Part shown: one piece after another, positions 1-7,812 of the stretch | Layout of the letters: each line of letters starts with the position of its first letter | How positions within the stretch are numbered: position 1 is the stretch's first letter | Source of the DNA: Candidatus Paceibacterota bacterium | Lineage (GTDB): Bacteria > Verrucomicrobiota > Verrucomicrobiia > Limisphaerales > UBA8199 | Length of the DNA: 64,000 nt | Direction of reading: 5' to 3' | Assembly (NCBI GenBank): GCA_035452965.1 | Contig: DAOTCE010000017.1 | Location: 1-64,000 of the forward strand | Translations under genes and position numbers: made by a program | The notes under the pieces: model-generated | Database searches by the model: none | Told to the model about the DNA's origin: nothing | The model's input: only the letters and a program-made list of their open reading frames with translations

Positions 1-121
1 TGTTCGCCAAATCCCCGGTTTCCTGGCGCTCTCCAGCTTGAAAAGGTGCGTCCTACCTTCCAGCAAGGCCTGGCACAATTTGGGGTGACGGTCGAGAACC
101 TTCTGGTATGCTTGGGCCGTT

Positions 122-3100
122 ATGCTGCGGTTGGCCCCGCCCGCGCGAAGCGGGCGGGATCTCCGTCGGCTTGTCGTTGTGAACCTGACCAGACCAGCGT
201 TGACGTGGATCGTGGTAATTGGGGCGGTGAGCCTGCCGTTACTGAGTGCGGCAGCGGCCCCTGCCCGGCGGGAAGAGCCTCCGCCACCGCCGGTGCGTGC
301 CCCGGCGGACGCGGGGGCCGAGTTCGTGATCAGCTTCTGGAGGACAGGGGAGGGATTGCCGGTCAATGACGTGCGGGACCTCGCCGAGACGCCGGACGGC
401 TACTTGTGGCTGGGCACACACCACGGACTGGTGCGATTCGATGGCGCGCGCTTTGAGACATTCCTGCGCACCCCGACCGGTCAGCGTTACGGCACCCGCG
501 TCGGGCCTTTGGAAATTGATGGCCAGGGCCGGCTTTGGCTCGCGCCGGATGAGGTCGGGCTCATTCGCCTGGATTCGAGTGGGTTCTCCGAACTGCTCAC
601 CAACGGCGCATTCCTGCGGAACCGGGCGGAAAGTCTTTGCAGCGACGGGACCAATACCATCCTGTGGGTGGATGATGAAGGCGGTCTGGGGCAGGTTTCC
701 ACCGAGCCGCCCAACAAAGCGTCGCACTTGGCCGGACCCGCTTCCGGGGCGTCGCGCTGGGTGCGGGACTATGCCGGGCAACTCTGGCTGGCAAGCCCCC
801 TGAGTTTGCAGCTTTATCAGGCAGGACAGTGGCGCGACGCTGCCGTGCCGGGGAGCGCGTCTATGGTGGTGGCTCCGCGGCGGGCCGGGGGCTTGTGGGT
901 CGCGCGCGAAGCAAAGCTCCGGTTTGTGAGAGCGGACGGTTCGAGGGGCGAGGTGACCGACTTCCCATGGCGCGGCCAGTCACGGGTGACCTGCATGCGC
1001 GAGGACCGCCGCGGGCGGCTTTGGATCGGAACGGTGTCGCAGGGTCTGTATTGTTACGCTGCGAGCGAGTTCAGTCATGTCATGCCCACGGCGAGCAGCA
1101 TTGCCTGCCTGCTGGAGGACAGGCAGGACAATATCTGGGTCGGCACCCGCGGCGGAGGGTTGGCTCGCGTGCGGCAGCGGCAGTTCTTCGTCTGCGACCT
1201 GCGCAGCGGCATGCGCAATGAATTTGTGCGCAGCCTCGCCCAGGACCGGGCCGGGCGGATGTGGATTGTGACGACCGAAGGCGCGTTGGGCTGGTGGCAT
1301 GAAGGCGCGTGGCATGAGCTCGAGCGGGCCGGACGGCCCCGGCTTGACGCCTTGGCTGTCTGCCCGGGCCGCGACGGCGGGGTTTGGATTTCAACCGCCC
1401 GTCGCGGCCTCTGGCGCTGGTCCGAGGGACGGGCTCCCGAGCGCGCGCTGGACGCCGGAGCGCTCCAGGAACCGGCGGTTGATTTGCTGGAGGACCGGCG
1501 CGGGCGCTTGTGGATGGTAACGGACAGTTCCGGCATTTACTGCCTCAACGGCGCCAACCTCACCGGCTACAGGGCGGAGCAGGGGCTGCCCGGCCGCTTC
1601 GTCCGGTGTGTGATCGAGGACGAGGCCGGCCAAATCTGGGCGGCAGACTGGAGAGGCGGCATCGCTCGTTTCCAGGGCCCGGATTGGGAGTTGGTGCGCC
1701 AGCCCAGCGGCCACCGGGATATGGTGCGCAGCCTTGTGGCCCTGGATGGCGCGCTCTGGATCGGCACCGATGCCGGCGGCCTGTTGCGTTTCAAAGAAGG
1801 CCACACCGCCCGCATCTCGGTGGACCAGGGATTGCCGGATAATTGCATCCAACAGCTCCTGCCCGATGGCCAGGGGTTCCTCTGGGGCTGCACCCCCTAC
1901 CGGCTCTTCCGCATCCCCTTGGATCAGTTGAACACCGTTATGGATGGGCGCCAGGAGGCGGTGCTGGCAATGACTTACGGCCGCGGCGATGGATTGCCCG
2001 AGACGTCGTTTGGTGACTGGCATGACCCCCGTTGCTGGCGCACCGCCGAGGGAGAACTTTGGTTCGCTACCGCCAACGGCGCGATTCACTTCAATCCCAA
2101 CGATTTGGGCGAGGGCAAGTCGCCCCAGGTGCTGCTGGAGCAAGTGCTGCTGGGCGGCAAACCTGTCAGAGGCGAAGCCCTGCAACGTCTGCGGCCCGGC
2201 CGCGGGCGCCTGGAGTTCCAGTTCACCGCGCCTTGCTTGACCGCGCCGGAACGCATTCGCTTTCGCTACCAGTTGACCGGGGTGGACGCGGACTGGGTGG
2301 AGGCGGGGACTGCGCGATCGGCCACCTACGGCAGTCTGCCGGCCGGCGATCATGTGTTTCGTGTCCAGGCCTCGACCCCGGAAGGCGGATGGAATTCACG
2401 GCCCGCCACGGTCGCCTTATCCGTTCATCCCTATTTCTGGCAGAGTCATTGGTTCTTCGCCGCGGTCGTCGCCGCCCTTGCCGGCGGTGGCGTCTGGCTC
2501 TGGCGGCGTGCTACCGTGCGCCGGTTGGCGCACCGGCTCGAACGGCTGCGGCAGCAGCATGCGGTGGATCAGGAGCGGGCGCGCATCGCGCAGGATCTTC
2601 ATGACGAGCTGGGCGCCAACCTGACCAGCATCGGCCTGCTGGCTGATATGGGGGCACGCCATAAAGCCGATCCCGCGGTGCTCACGCGCGATCTCGACCA
2701 CATCTCCCAAACCGCACGCGAGAGCGTTTCCGCCATGGACGCGATCGTCTGGGCGCTCAACCCGCGCAACGATTCGCTGGATAACTTCGCCAACTATGTT
2801 GCCCAATTCACGCGGGACTTCTTCCGGCCCACCCAGGTGCGGACGCGGTTGGATCTGCCGGCGAATCTCCCAGAGCAGCCGATGGCCACGGAAACCCGGC
2901 ACCAGCTCTTTCTTTTGGTCAAGGAGTCGTTCAACAACATTGTGCGCCATGCGGCGGCCACCGAAGTGCGCCTGGAACTGGCCTGCGCGAACGGCCAACT
3001 GCGCCTGACCATCGCGGATAACGGCAAGGGGTTGCCTGAGCAAGCAGCCGGTGCGGGCCAGAACGGCCTGGTTAACCTCCGCGAACGCATTGGGCGGCTG

Positions 3101-3187
3101 GGCGGGGCGCTCCGGGTCGAGAGCCAGCCAGGCCGGGGCACCCAGCTTGACTTTACCCTGCCGCTGGCGACATTCAGGGCGAGCTAA
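122..3187 (+). CDS. Hybrid-type beta-propeller sensor histidine kinase
   Basis: This is a membrane sensor kinase that should detect a periplasmic signal and phosphorylate the response regulator encoded 2 bp downstream. Seen: a hydrophobic signal segment (around residues 25-45), about 12 Reg_prop beta-propeller blades with W-L/I-G-T signatures (residues ~60-660), a Y_Y_Y domain (~690-780), one membrane helix (~785-805), a HisKA_3 dimerisation motif QDLHDELGANLT with the phospho-acceptor His at residue 827, and a C-terminal HATPase with DNGKGLPE and a G-rich lid. Propeller kinases of this layout often control polysaccharide-use genes, which fits the sulfatase region downstream. A GTG at 179 is an alternative start that places the signal peptide nearer the N-terminus. 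There is no fused receiver or AraC domain. Its control of the downstream genes is inferred. Confidence 0.93.
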   Translation: MLRLAPPARSGRDLRRLVVVNLTRPALTWIVVIGAVSLPLLSAAAAPARREEPPPPPVRAPADAGAEFVISFWRTGEGLPVNDVRDLAETPDGYLWLGTHHGLVRFDGARFETFLRTPTGQRYGTRVGPLEIDGQGRLWLAPDEVGLIRLDSSGFSELLTNGAFLRNRAESLCSDGTNTILWVDDEGGLGQVSTEPPNKASHLAGPASGASRWVRDYAGQLWLASPLSLQLYQAGQWRDAAVPGSASMVVAPRRAGGLWVAREAKLRFVRADGSRGEVTDFPWRGQSRVTCMREDRRGRLWIGTVSQGLYCYAASEFSHVMPTASSIACLLEDRQDNIWVGTRGGGLARVRQRQFFVCDLRSGMRNEFVRSLAQDRAGRMWIVTTEGALGWWHEGAWHELERAGRPRLDALAVCPGRDGGVWISTARRGLWRWSEGRAPERALDAGALQEPAVDLLEDRRGRLWMVTDSSGIYCLNGANLTGYRAEQGLPGRFVRCVIEDEAGQIWAADWRGGIARFQGPDWELVRQPSGHRDMVRSLVALDGALWIGTDAGGLLRFKEGHTARISVDQGLPDNCIQQLLPDGQGFLWGCTPYRLFRIPLDQLNTVMDGRQEAVLAMTYGRGDGLPETSFGDWHDPRCWRTAEGELWFATANGAIHFNPNDLGEGKSPQVLLEQVLLGGKPVRGEALQRLRPGRGRLEFQFTAPCLTAPERIRFRYQLTGVDADWVEAGTARSATYGSLPAGDHVFRVQASTPEGGWNSRPATVALSVHPYFWQSHWFFAAVVAALAGGGVWLWRRATVRRLAHRLERLRQQHAVDQERARIAQDLHDELGANLTSIGLLADMGARHKADPAVLTRDLDHISQTARESVSAMDAIVWALNPRNDSLDNFANYVAQFTRDFFRPTQVRTRLDLPANLPEQPMATETRHQLFLLVKESFNNIVRHAAATEVRLELACANGQLRLTIADNGKGLPEQAAGAGQNGLVNLRERIGRLGGALRVESQPGRGTQLDFTLPLATFRAS

Positions 3188-3189
3188 GT

Positions 3190-3813
3190 ATGGCATTGCG
3201 AATTGCGATTGTGGAGGACGACCCGCGCTGGCGCTCGAACCTGGAAGCGCTGCTTCGCGAAACCGAGGGCCTGGAGTGCGTCGGCAGTTATCCTTCCGGC
3301 GAAGCGGCCATTGCCGATCTCCCGCAGCGCCGCCCGCAGGTCGTGCTGATGGACATCAACCTGCCGAAGATGTCGGGCGTGGAGTGCACCCGCCAGCTCC
3401 GCGCGCTGCTGCCGGAGGTGCAGATTGTGATGCTCACAGTCTATGACGACAGCGACCGCATCTTTCAGGCGCTGCAAATGGGGGCCAACGGCTACCTGCT
3501 CAAGCGCGCGTCCGCCGACGAGATCCTGCAGGCGATCCAGGATGTGCACCGCGGCGGCGCGCCCATGTCGGCTTATATCGCGCGCAAGGTGGTGCAGTCC
3601 TTTCAGCAGCAGGGGACGACTACCCGCCCGGACGAGGTGCTCTCCAAACGCGAAGCCGAAGTGCTCGGCTACGTCTCGCGGGGTTACAGCGACAAGGAAG
3701 TGGCCGAGGCCCTCGGCCTGACTCCCGCCACCGTTCGCAGTTATCTCAAAACCATCTACGGCAAGCTCCACGTGCATTCCCGCACCCAGGCCATCGCCAA
3801 AGCCGCCAAGTAG
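3190..3813 (+). CDS. NarL/LuxR-family response regulator
   Basis: A 207-residue DNA-binding response regulator and partner of the upstream kinase (2 bp gap, clearly one operon). Receiver domain at residues 1-120 with acidic pocket E9/D10/D11, phospho-acceptor D55 in VLMDINLPKMSG, and the conserved Thr in VMLTVYDD. The C-terminal LuxR-type HTH (~145-205) contains LSKREAEVLGYVSRGYSDKE and TPATVRSYLKTIYGKLHVHSR. Proteins of this family bind short inverted repeats as dimers. The first copy of the conserved TGCCCTAATTTGAGGGTA palindrome begins 6 bp after its stop codon, so it is the obvious candidate to bind that site; this link is inference. Confidence 0.96.
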   Translation: MALRIAIVEDDPRWRSNLEALLRETEGLECVGSYPSGEAAIADLPQRRPQVVLMDINLPKMSGVECTRQLRALLPEVQIVMLTVYDDSDRIFQALQMGANGYLLKRASADEILQAIQDVHRGGAPMSAYIARKVVQSFQQQGTTTRPDEVLSKREAEVLGYVSRGYSDKEVAEALGLTPATVRSYLKTIYGKLHVHSRTQAIAKAAK

Positions 3814-3818
3814 CCCCA

Positions 3819-3866
3819 TGCCCTAATTTGAGGGTATTGTAAGCTGGCGGCGATAGGACGTAGGCT
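3819..3866 (+). promoter_or_regulatory. Conserved palindrome-promoter module, site 1
   Basis: Palindrome TGCCCTAATTTGAGGGTA (3819-3836) directly abuts a -35-like TTGTAA (3837-3842). After an 18-bp spacer comes a -10-like TAGGCT (3861-3866). It lies 31 bp before the start of the metallophosphoesterase gene. The same architecture occurs at four other places in this window. An activator site touching the -35 is the simplest reading; an alternative sigma factor is also possible. Confidence 0.75.
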
Positions 3867-3896
3867 TGGAGCCGACTGAAACGTACCATTGCCACA

Positions 3897-6701
3897 ATGA
3901 GAACCTGCTTCACGCCAGCCCTGCTGGCCAGCTCGCTGCTGACTTTGTTCGCCCTCGGCTCGGCATCCGGCGCTACAACAATCATCAGCGATAACTACAC
4001 CGTCACCACCACCACCACAGGCTGGGCGCTCGACACCGGCGTCAACTTCGGCATCAATCCGCCCACGACCCGGCTGACCGGCACGGCGGCGGCCAACCTC
4101 CGATACATAGACACCATCACGGATGGGCGAGGCCCCGACAAGTATGGCATCAGCAACAACCGCCTGCTGGTCAAGCCTGGCGGCGGTGTCGGCCGGTTCG
4201 CCTTGGCGGCGGATGACACGACTCCTTTCGACTTCGCGACGGCGCTTGGGACAGTGGATGCCACGCCGGCCAATCCCGTGGTATATGACATCAAGATCGC
4301 CATGCGAAACGACGCCGACGGAATCGAGCGCCTGTCCTTCGGGCTGGCAACGGAGGAGGGCGATGTCAACAAGCTGGATTTCGGGGTGCAATTGGTGCAT
4401 GCGGATGCCGCGGACAGTTTCTACACGATCTACAAGCGGATTGACCGAGGATCGTTCAATGGCACCGCCACTGCCGACGGTACCGGCGACGTCAACGCGA
4501 TAATGGCGACGACGGCCAACAACACCACGGGCCAGTTGAACAACATCATGATTAGGGTAACGGACGCCGGGTCCGAAAGCGGAATGAATTACAACTCACG
4601 CGTTCAGGTGTCGCTCAACAACGGCAGCACGTGGGTCTACGACACCGACACCGACAGCGCGCTGCCCAATGGCTGGCGGCTGGACGGGCCGGGGCGGGTG
4701 TTCGTCTGGGACCAGGCCCCTAACGACGGAAACGTGTTTTACGACAATTTCTCTGTGGTCCGTCAGGGCACCGCCACCACCGCGCTGGTGTCGCCGCCGG
4801 ATAACGCTCTGGGTCTCGGCCCAGTAGTCACGCTGACCGCGGCGGCCTCCAACTCGGTGCCGGGCGACCTGACGGTGACCTTTTACGCGCGCGAGGCGCC
4901 CAAGCCGTACCCGGGTTCGGACTTTTGCATCGCCGTGCTGCCCGACACGCAGAACTACGCGCGCGAGGCGGCTGGCAACGGCGATGCCAAGAAAGAGATG
5001 TGGTTCGCCCAGACCGACTGGATCGTCAGCCATCGGGTTTCCCACAACATCGTTTACGTGGCAGGACTCGGCGACATCGTGCAAAATGGCGATAGGAAAG
5101 ACGGCAATCCCAATACCACCGAATGGCGCAATGCCACCAACGCGATGTATCGGCTGGAGAATCCGACCACCACCGGCCTGGCGGACGGCATCCCCTACGG
5201 CATGGCGGTGGGCAATCATGACCAGGAGCCGATGGGCGACGAGGACGGCACGACCACCCATTTCAACCAGTATTTCGGCGTGTCGCACTTTGCCGGCCGC
5301 TCCTATTACGGCGGCCACTATGGCGACAACAACGACAGCCATTACGGCGTGTTCAGTGCCAGTGGCTTGGACTTCATTGTGCTCTTCTTTGAATATGGCC
5401 GCTATGGTTCGGGTGTCCTGGACTGGGCCAATGGTGTCCTGGCGAGCCACCCAAACCATCGGGCTATCGTTGTGACCCATCACGCGGGCAGCGACCGGAC
5501 CCCCAGCAGCTTCAGCGCGCAGGGGTCCGCCCTTTACAATGGGCTGAAGGCCAAGACGAACTTCTTCATGATGCTGGGCGGCCATGTCGCCGCAAATGGG
5601 GGTGAAGGCTCGCGGTCGGATACGTATCTGGGAAGAACCGTCAGGACACTCATCTCGGATTACCAAGGCTGGATGAACGGCGGCAACGGGTATATGCGGC
5701 TGATGTATTTCTCGCCGAGCAACAGCACCGTCACGATCAAGACCTATTCCCCCTGGCTCAATCAATACAAGACCGACGCCAACAGCCAGATGTCGTTCGC
5801 TTACCAGATGCCTTTGCCCAGCGGCCCCGGTTCTGCCGGGACACCCTACATCGCGGTGGGCACCAACACCGGCGTCGCCCCCAACACCCTTAGTAGTTTC
5901 CCGTGGACGGGGGTGCAGGCTAAGAAGTCCTATGATTGGTACGTGAAGGTAGCGGACGCAACCGGAAATACCGTGACCAGCGCGGAGTGGCAATTCACCA
6001 CCCTGGCCAAGTTCGCCCCCAACGCCCCGCCCGTCGCCGGCAATCCATTCCTGATGATCCCCGGCGACGCCCCGGCCGTGTTGACGCTCCCGGCCACGGA
6101 TCCCAACGGCGATCCGCTGACTTTCCAAATCACCAGCGAGCCGCTGAACGGCTCGATCATGGATTTCAATCCCGGCACCGGCACCCTCACTTACCTGCCC
6201 GTGCGGGGGTATCGCGGACCGGACCGGATCAGCTTCGTGGCCAGCGACGGCATGGACGACAGCCCGATCGCATCGGTGAACTTGAGCCTCTCCGCGCCGC
6301 CCGACGCAAATGCCAACGGCCTGCCCGATGCCTGGGAAACTCTCTACGGGGTTGCCGACCCGGACGCGGACGAAGACGGAGACGGCTCGAGCAACCTGGC
6401 GGAGTACCGGGCCAACACCAACCCCACCAACGCCGCCTCCGCGCTGCGCATTCTGTCCGTAGAGAACATCTACACCGGCGATATTGATCTGGTGTGGACT
6501 TCGGTCGGCGGCACGCGCTACCGGGTGCAATACTCGGATGGTGATGCCGGCGGCGGGCTCACCGGCCCCTTCATAGATATCCTCCGCTTCCTCTACGATG
6601 AAATGGATCCGGCCCCTTACGGCGAAGCCTCCCTGCAAAGCTTCTCCGATGTTGCGCCGGCCAGCAAAGCGCGCTTCTATCGCATCCGGACCGTTCCGTA
6701 A
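3897..6701 (+). CDS. Secreted multidomain metallophosphoesterase
   Basis: 934-residue exported protein. Signal peptide 1-26 (…GSASGA). Residues ~27-288 form the shared regulon domain (ISDNYTV…GVNFGI…TRLTG…YDNFSVV). A calcineurin-like phosphoesterase follows (~338-620), with metal-ligand motifs LPDTQNY, GDIVQNGD, GNHDQ, VTHH and LGGH. Then an Fn3-like module (~650-700), a cadherin-like module with TDPNGDPLTF (~705-800), an Asp-rich calcium-binding stretch DPDADEDGDGSS (~825-850), and a C-terminal beta domain ending RFYRIRTVP. It probably hydrolyses phosphomonoesters or diesters outside the cytoplasm. It is followed after 3 bp by an S1/P1 nuclease gene, suggesting joint nucleic-acid or phosphate scavenging. 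The phosphoesterase call is firm; the substrate is unknown. Confidence 0.92.
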   Translation: MRTCFTPALLASSLLTLFALGSASGATTIISDNYTVTTTTTGWALDTGVNFGINPPTTRLTGTAAANLRYIDTITDGRGPDKYGISNNRLLVKPGGGVGRFALAADDTTPFDFATALGTVDATPANPVVYDIKIAMRNDADGIERLSFGLATEEGDVNKLDFGVQLVHADAADSFYTIYKRIDRGSFNGTATADGTGDVNAIMATTANNTTGQLNNIMIRVTDAGSESGMNYNSRVQVSLNNGSTWVYDTDTDSALPNGWRLDGPGRVFVWDQAPNDGNVFYDNFSVVRQGTATTALVSPPDNALGLGPVVTLTAAASNSVPGDLTVTFYAREAPKPYPGSDFCIAVLPDTQNYAREAAGNGDAKKEMWFAQTDWIVSHRVSHNIVYVAGLGDIVQNGDRKDGNPNTTEWRNATNAMYRLENPTTTGLADGIPYGMAVGNHDQEPMGDEDGTTTHFNQYFGVSHFAGRSYYGGHYGDNNDSHYGVFSASGLDFIVLFFEYGRYGSGVLDWANGVLASHPNHRAIVVTHHAGSDRTPSSFSAQGSALYNGLKAKTNFFMMLGGHVAANGGEGSRSDTYLGRTVRTLISDYQGWMNGGNGYMRLMYFSPSNSTVTIKTYSPWLNQYKTDANSQMSFAYQMPLPSGPGSAGTPYIAVGTNTGVAPNTLSSFPWTGVQAKKSYDWYVKVADATGNTVTSAEWQFTTLAKFAPNAPPVAGNPFLMIPGDAPAVLTLPATDPNGDPLTFQITSEPLNGSIMDFNPGTGTLTYLPVRGYRGPDRISFVASDGMDDSPIASVNLSLSAPPDANANGLPDAWETLYGVADPDADEDGDGSSNLAEYRANTNPTNAASALRILSVENIYTGDIDLVWTSVGGTRYRVQYSDGDAGGGLTGPFIDILRFLYDEMDPAPYGEASLQSFSDVAPASKARFYRIRTVP

Positions 6702-6704
6702 CCA

Positions 6705-7691
6705 GTGTTTCTCCGTCGAAGCATGCTCATGCTGCTCCTGGCGGCTGGCGGAGCACTTGCCCTAATCCATTCAACTGCCAACGCCTGGAACGGCCTGGGA
6801 CACCGGGCGGTGGCCGAGTTGGTCTGGCGCCAGATGGACGAGGCGGAGCGGCGCGCGGCCTCGGACCTGTTGCGGCAGCATCCGCACTACGCCCGCATCC
6901 TCACGGCGGACGTGCCCGCCGGGGCGGACACGAATAAATGGGCCTTCCTCACCGCCGCCGTCTGGCCGGATCGCGTCCGCCCGGCGGGACCGGGGCACCC
7001 GCCCAAGCCGGAGTCCGTCACGAAGTACAACGTTTACCCGCACGGGGTCGAGATGCCGTTTGCGCGCAGGGCCGATTCAACCCGCGCCTTGCTGAAACAG
7101 TATCCCGCCGTCGAACCCACCGCCCGGATCGCCCTGGCCGATTGCATTGCCACCCTCAAGAACCGGAAGGCCAGCCCGCACGACCGCGCGGTGAGCCTGG
7201 CCTGGACACTCCATCTGCTCGCCGACCTGCACCAGCCGCTGCACTGCGCCAACCTGGTGACGAAGGAGAGGATCCGCGACCTCTCCGCCGGCGGCGGGTT
7301 CCTCGTGCGCAACGGCGCTGGCAATGTTGTGAGCCTGCATGCCTTCTGGGATCAACTGCCCGGCGTGGATCAATCCTATGGCAGGGTCATCGCTCTGGCG
7401 GACGAATTGGCCCGCGACCCGGACCTCCAGCCGGCAGCGCTCCCGGAGCGCCGACGGCACCGCACCCTCGCCTCCTGGGTGCGGGAAAGCCATCGGATCG
7501 CCGTGGACTTCGCCTACGCGGCGAACCGCGTCCAGTTCGCTCATGCCGACGCCGTGGAATCCGGCAAAACCCCGGCCGCCGCCATCCCGGCCATAGCGCC
7601 AGATTACCTGGAGGCGGCGCAAGGAATTGCGCGGCGCCGGCTGGCATTGGCGGCCCTGCGCCTGGCAGACGTGCTGCCGCGAAAATGGTGA
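6705..7691 (+). CDS. Secreted S1/P1-type zinc nuclease
   Basis: A 328-residue S1/P1 nuclease family protein, known to cleave single-stranded DNA/RNA or to act as a 3'-nucleotidase with three zinc ions. The family's mature N-terminal Trp follows the signal peptide (…STANA/WNGLGHRAVAELV), and LHLLADLHQPLH plus ALHCAN-like His/Asp ligands are present. The GTG at 6705 lies 3 bp after the phosphoesterase stop; the in-frame ATG at 6723 is an alternative that leaves the signal peptide intact. Translational coupling with the upstream phosphoesterase suggests a two-step release of phosphate or nucleosides from extracellular nucleic acid. Confidence 0.93.
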   Translation: MFLRRSMLMLLLAAGGALALIHSTANAWNGLGHRAVAELVWRQMDEAERRAASDLLRQHPHYARILTADVPAGADTNKWAFLTAAVWPDRVRPAGPGHPPKPESVTKYNVYPHGVEMPFARRADSTRALLKQYPAVEPTARIALADCIATLKNRKASPHDRAVSLAWTLHLLADLHQPLHCANLVTKERIRDLSAGGGFLVRNGAGNVVSLHAFWDQLPGVDQSYGRVIALADELARDPDLQPAALPERRRHRTLASWVRESHRIAVDFAYAANRVQFAHADAVESGKTPAAAIPAIAPDYLEAAQGIARRRLALAALRLADVLPRKW

Positions 7692-7733
7692 AGCGCGGGC
7701 GCGCGCCCCCGCCTGACGCCCACTTGCCGACTC

Positions 7734-7780
7734 TGCCCTAATTTTAGGGTATTCTCAGCCGCAGAGATCGGACCTAGGCT
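7734..7780 (+). promoter_or_regulatory. Conserved palindrome-promoter module, site 2
   Basis: Palindrome TGCCCTAATTTTAGGGTA (7734-7751), TTCTCA (7752-7757), 17-bp spacer, TAGGCT (7775-7780). The ATG of the beta-strand-repeat gene is 32 bp further on. This copy has the most symmetric palindrome core. Confidence 0.75.
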
Positions 7781-7812
7781 AGGTCGCAACCAGTACCAAG
7801 CACATTGCCCCT

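Noticed and set aside
46..369. Short plus-strand frame at the window start
   Set aside because: Overlaps the sensor kinase signal peptide and first propeller blade in another frame; no family resemblance.
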